Source: Oscillospiraceae bacterium
GTDB taxonomy: Bacteria; Bacillota; Clostridia; Oscillospirales; Ruminococcaceae
Assembly (NCBI GenBank): GCA_022766785.1
Contig: JALEOL010000086.1
Coordinates: 1-34,061, forward strand
Direction of reading: 5' to 3'
Length of the DNA: 34,061 bases
The notes under the pieces: model-generated
Told to the model about the DNA's origin: nothing
Databases searched by the model: none
The model's input: only the letters and a program-made list of their open reading frames with translations
Translations under genes and position numbers: made by a program
In this document: positions 31,484 through 34,061 of the stretch, piece by piece
Position numbering within the stretch: the first letter of the stretch is position 1
How the letters are laid out: every line of letters begins with the position of its first letter

Positions 31484-32113
31484 TCAGGAATTGAATTTGT
31501 TCATTGCGTCGTTGATCTTACCGTCAACGATAAGCTCCACGGCGCTTACCGCGTTGTCCATAGCGGCTTCCAGCACCTCCGCCTGCTCCTTTTTGAAGTG
31601 ACCCAGCACCCAGTCCGCAAGGGAATAATCCGGGTGCGGTTTGGCGCCCACGCCCATTTTAATCCTCGGAAACTGATCCGAGCCGGAGAGGTAGATTATG
31701 CTCTTTATCCCGTTATGGCCGCCGTCGCTGCCCTTTCTGCGGATACGGAGCTTGCCGGGCTCCAGCGAAATATCGTCAAAGATGATCAGGGTCTTTTCGG
31801 GAGGTATCTTGTAGAAAGCCATCGCCTCAGTCACAGCCTGACCGCTGTTGTTCATATAAGTGGTGGGCTTCATGATAAGGCAGCGCCTGCCGGATATCAT
31901 AGCGTCACAGGTGAGGGATTTGAATTTCAGCTTCTTGCAGTCGAGCTTATACTTGTCGCACAGCGTATCTATCGTCATAAATCCTATGTTATGGCGAGTG
32001 CCCTCGTACTCTGTTCCGGGGTTTCCCAGACCGCAGATGATGAATTCCACCGCGCCCTGCGGCTCGGGGGTTCGCTGTGACTCCAGCTTTTTGAAAATAT
32101 CGAGAACTGACAT
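31484..32113 (-). CDS. pth: Peptidyl-tRNA hydrolase Pth
   Basis: Pth recycles peptidyl-tRNAs released from stalled ribosomes. Family residues are CGLGNPGTEYEGTRHNIGF (catalytic His41, Asn31), MKPTTYMNNSG and DDISLEPGKLRIRRKGSDGGHNG. At 209 aa it carries about 20 extra residues ahead of the usual start (MSVLDIFKKLESQRTPEPQG), with a helical look and a Shine-Dalgarno (AAAGG) before the ATG at 32113, so the extension seems real. It lies directly upstream of mfd. A TATAAT at about 45 bases upstream of the gene has only a weak -35. Confidence 0.95.
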   Translation of the reverse strand: MSVLDIFKKLESQRTPEPQGAVEFIICGLGNPGTEYEGTRHNIGFMTIDTLCDKYKLDCKKLKFKSLTCDAMISGRRCLIMKPTTYMNNSGQAVTEAMAFYKIPPEKTLIIFDDISLEPGKLRIRRKGSDGGHNGIKSIIYLSGSDQFPRIKMGVGAKPHPDYSLADWVLGHFKKEQAEVLEAAMDNAVSAVELIVDGKINDAMNKFNS

Positions 32114-32163
32114 ATATTATTGCCTTTCGGGGAAATTATATTGTTCATTTTAACGCACAAAGA

Positions 32164-32188
32164 CCACCCCCAGCAATGCTGAGAGTGG
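32164..32188 (-). terminator. Hairpin after the SPFH gene
   Basis: On the minus strand an 11-bp stem with two G-U pairs (CCACTCTCAGC / GCTGGGGGTGG) and a 3-nt loop is followed by TCTTTGTG. It lies 31 bases past the SPFH-gene stop, ahead of pth. The T-run is short. Confidence 0.55.
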
Positions 32189-32218
32189 CAGTATCTGTGA
32201 ATTACGGTTAAATGGAAA

Positions 32219-33544
32219 TTACACCAGATCGTTTGCGTCAAACGGGTCGCCGCACTCGGGGCAGAACTTTGGCGGATTTGAAGGATCCTCCGGCTGCCAG
32301 CCGCACTTGTCGCAGCGATAGAGAGGAGCGCCTGCCGGCTTGGGCTTGCCACAGTTCTGGCAGAACTTGCCCTTGTTCACTGCGCCGCAGGAACATGTCC
32401 AGCCTTCTGCCTGTGCAGGCTTGGGCTTACCGCAGTTCGCGCAGAACTTTCCTGTGTTGGCTGTACCGCACTCGCATGTCCAGCTTCCCTGTGCCGGAGC
32501 CGCCGGTGCAGCCGCCTGCTGAGCTGCCTGAGCCTGCTGCTGTGCGCCCATCTGGAACAGCTGCTGAGCGTTAAGGCCGCCCTGCTGCTGAGCCATGTTC
32601 ATTCCCATAAAGCCCATCATAGCGCCGCCCTGGTTCCCTGCTGCGGTCTTCATCGCGGAAGCCTGAGCCTCGACAAGAGTTGCGGCAGCCATGTTTGCGT
32701 TACGCATAACAGCGGTCTTCTGGAGATTGGTGATCATCTCCTGCTGATCCTGCGGAAGGCTGGGCGGATTCATCGCGAAATTAGCGATAACGATACCTCT
32801 TGCCTCGCCCCACTTCTTGGAAAGCACCTCGTTGAGCGCGTCGGATATCTCCATAGCCTTGCCCGGGAGCATGCTGGGACGAACGCCCTGCTCGGATATC
32901 TTTCCGAGGGCAGGCTGGAGCGCGGTGACGATCTCCGCCTTTAACATGCTGTCGAGGTTGGAACGGTTGTATGTGTCAGCGAAATTACCGCAGACATTAG
33001 TATAGAAAAGAACAGGGTTGGTAATACGGTAGGAATATTCACCATTGCAGCGCAGCGTAACGTCCACGTCAAGACCGATGTTGTTATCAACAACGCGGAA
33101 CGGGATCGGGGTAACTGTGCCGTAGCGGTTGCCCATGATCTCCTTCATGTTGATGTAGTAAACACGCTGATCGTGAGCTGCCTGTCCGCCATAGGATATC
33201 CTGGCTCCGATATCCTTGAGAGAATTGAGCAGGCTGTCGCCGAGATTTCCCGAGAAAACGGACGGCGAAAGAGCAGACTTGAACTCGAACACGCCTGCCT
33301 CCGCAGCGACCTCAGAAACCTTGCCGTCAACAACGATGAGAGCGCACTGACCCTCGTTCACCGCGATAGCAGAGCCATCGGTTATAACATTGTCGTCGCC
33401 CTTGTTGCTGCCCCTGGAGCCGACCCTCTTGTGACCCTTTGCCGCGAGGATATCATTAGGAAGAGAATCACAGTATATGTACTCCTTATACTGATCCGCA
33501 AGATTGCCGCCTACTGCGCTGAGCGCTGCCTTTATAAGACCCAT
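32219..33544 (-). CDS. SPFH (Band 7) domain protein with three C-terminal zinc ribbons, YdjI-like
   Basis: This 441-aa protein matches the bacterial family that includes Bacillus subtilis YdjI: an SPFH domain over about residues 50-290, a glutamine/alanine/methionine-rich linker (MMGFMGMNMAQQQGG...), then three zinc ribbons in a row (CECG/CANC, CSCG/CQNC and CDKC/CPEC). The first two are near duplicates of each other. YdjI in B. subtilis works with the PspA-type membrane stress protein YdjF; no PspA gene is in this window. There is no obvious membrane segment. The ATG at 33544 has AAAGGAG six bases upstream and lies behind its own promoter. A role in membrane stress is inferred. Confidence 0.85.
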   Translation of the reverse strand: MGLIKAALSAVGGNLADQYKEYIYCDSLPNDILAAKGHKRVGSRGSNKGDDNVITDGSAIAVNEGQCALIVVDGKVSEVAAEAGVFEFKSALSPSVFSGNLGDSLLNSLKDIGARISYGGQAAHDQRVYYINMKEIMGNRYGTVTPIPFRVVDNNIGLDVDVTLRCNGEYSYRITNPVLFYTNVCGNFADTYNRSNLDSMLKAEIVTALQPALGKISEQGVRPSMLPGKAMEISDALNEVLSKKWGEARGIVIANFAMNPPSLPQDQQEMITNLQKTAVMRNANMAAATLVEAQASAMKTAAGNQGGAMMGFMGMNMAQQQGGLNAQQLFQMGAQQQAQAAQQAAAPAAPAQGSWTCECGTANTGKFCANCGKPKPAQAEGWTCSCGAVNKGKFCQNCGKPKPAGAPLYRCDKCGWQPEDPSNPPKFCPECGDPFDANDLV

Positions 33545-33590
33545 GATGTGCTCCTTTCACATGTGGAATAGTTTTATTGCTGATATTTCT

Positions 33591-33619
33591 ATTTTATCGC
33601 AAAATCTGTAAATTGTCAA
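33591..33619 (-). promoter_or_regulatory. Promoter of the SPFH gene
   Basis: TTGACA (33614-33619), 17 bases, TAAAAT (33591-33596). Leader about 40 bases. It is back to back with the tRNA promoter; the two -35 boxes are 25 bases apart. Confidence 0.8.
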
Positions 33620-33644
33620 GATATTTTCGCAATAAATTTTGTGC

Positions 33645-33673
33645 TTGACAATTGCTGTTTCTTGTGGTATAAT
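33645..33673 (+). promoter_or_regulatory. Promoter of tRNA-Pro
   Basis: A perfect consensus pair, TTGACA (33645-33650), 17 bases, TATAAT (33668-33673), with TG one base before the -10. The predicted start is near 33680, about 77 bases before the tRNA. The precursor leader can fold CGAAG/CTTCG around a T-run loop at about 33716-33735, with ATACG/CGTAT outside. Confidence 0.85.
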
Positions 33674-33756
33674 AATAGCAATCGTTTATCGGTTACTATT
33701 CCTCGCACATACGAAAAACCGAAGTTTTTTCTTCGTGCGTATCGGAAATACATTTT

Positions 33757-33832
33757 CGGGGTGTAGCGCAGTTGGTAGCGCGCGACATTTGGGATGTTGA
33801 GGCCGCAGGTTCGAATCCTGTCACTCCGACCA
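33757..33832 (+). tRNA. tRNA-Pro (anticodon UGG), CCA encoded
   Basis: The 76-nt cloverleaf has a 7-bp acceptor stem (CGGGGTG/CACTCCG with one G-U), a D stem GCGC/GCGC, an anticodon stem CGACA/TGTTG with loop TTTGGGA, giving anticodon TGG, and a T arm with TTCGAAT. The CCA tail is encoded. It is a lone tRNA gene with its own promoter and terminator. Confidence 0.97.
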
Positions 33833-33837
33833 TAACC

Positions 33838-33890
33838 GGACACCAATTTTGATACAATGCGTATCTTGATTGGTGTCCATTTTATTTTTG
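33838..33890 (+). terminator. Terminator of tRNA-Pro
   Basis: A perfect 10-bp stem (GGACACCAAT / ATTGGTGTCC, 33838-33847 and 33869-33878) encloses GATAC/GTATC, and ATTTTATTTTTG follows. It ends the tRNA-Pro transcript. Confidence 0.9.
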
Positions 33891-33924
33891 TGAAATCCCT
33901 TATTTAATGGGCTTTTCAAACACA

Positions 33925-34011
33925 ATTTAACGAAAGCAGGCTCTGCGGTGACTGAAAAACGGTCGTCATAGAGCCTTTCCCATTTTATTCCTTTATACTA
34001 TTTAACGAAAG
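33925..34011 (+). repeat. 12-bp direct repeat flanking a hairpin
   Basis: ATTTAACGAAAG occurs at 33925-33936 and 34000-34011. Between them a 39-base hairpin with AGGCTCT/AGAGCCT at its base and ACTG/CGGT at its tip lies at about 33938-33976. No gene is seen in 33891-34061. Confidence 0.6.
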
Positions 34012-34016
34012 GTCGT

Positions 34017-34048
34017 GGGGGTGTGCATTTTGGGCAAGGGGGTGTGCA
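34017..34048 (+). repeat. 11-bp direct repeats at the right edge
   Basis: GGGGGTGTGCA occurs at 34017-34027 and 34038-34048, a period of 21 bases, so on the same helical face. The window ends 13 bases later, so it is not known whether more copies follow. Confidence 0.6.
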
Positions 34049-34061
34049 AATTTTAATTATT

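Noticed and set aside
33616-33846. 76-aa minus-strand frame over the tRNA
   Set aside because: It begins across the complement of tRNA-Pro (RSDRIRTCG-type antisense product) and runs through two promoters; such frames are a known artefact of tRNA genes.

Overview
The window looks like the chromosome of a Gram-positive anaerobic gut-type Clostridium relative, most likely Ruminococcus-like (Oscillospirales). This is inferred from gene content and order. It carries a Gram-positive PolC replicase, a class II fructose-bisphosphate aldolase, a short-form HisG that needs HisZ, the run frr-uppS-cdsA-dxr-rseP-ispG-polC known from Clostridia, clear AGGAGG-type ribosome binding sites, and promoters close to the TTGACA-N17-TATAAT consensus. 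Nearly everything is on the minus strand; only a TetR-type regulator and a tRNA-Pro are on the plus strand. No insertion sequence, phage gene, rRNA or CRISPR array is visible, and no gap between genes exceeds 300 bases.

Read in the direction of minus-strand transcription, from the right end: an SPFH/zinc-ribbon protein (back to back with tRNA-Pro) is followed by pth-mfd. A bidirectional terminator separates mfd from the convergent TetR gene, which is divergent from a stand-alone receiver-domain protein. Next come xylB with a LacI/CcpA-type operator, a zinc-ribbon protein with eight and a partial 99-bp repeats, and an aldo/keto reductase. Then hom lies behind a strong promoter and a GC-rich, structured leader of about 190 nt, followed by pyrH-frr-uppS-cdsA. 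A hairpin and weak promoter precede dxr-rseP-ispG-polC, which covers MEP isoprenoid synthesis, lipid-carrier and membrane synthesis and replication.

A new promoter then starts a complete histidine operon: hisZ-hisG-hisD-hisB-(Nudix)-hisH-hisA-hisF-(DUF4253)-(Nudix-like)-hisI-hisE-(sigma-like membrane protein). Together hisG/hisZ, hisE, hisI, hisA, hisF/hisH, hisB and hisD cover the pathway except HisC and the histidinol-phosphate phosphatase. Four non-histidine genes are embedded in or coupled to this operon, and an internal promoter lies just after the DUF4253 gene. The left end carries fba with its own promoter.

Most of the window is conserved housekeeping DNA. The least explained parts are the hom leader, the four extra genes in the his operon (especially the membrane-anchored sigma-like protein coupled to hisE), the 99-bp repeat protein, and the short direct repeats at the right edge.
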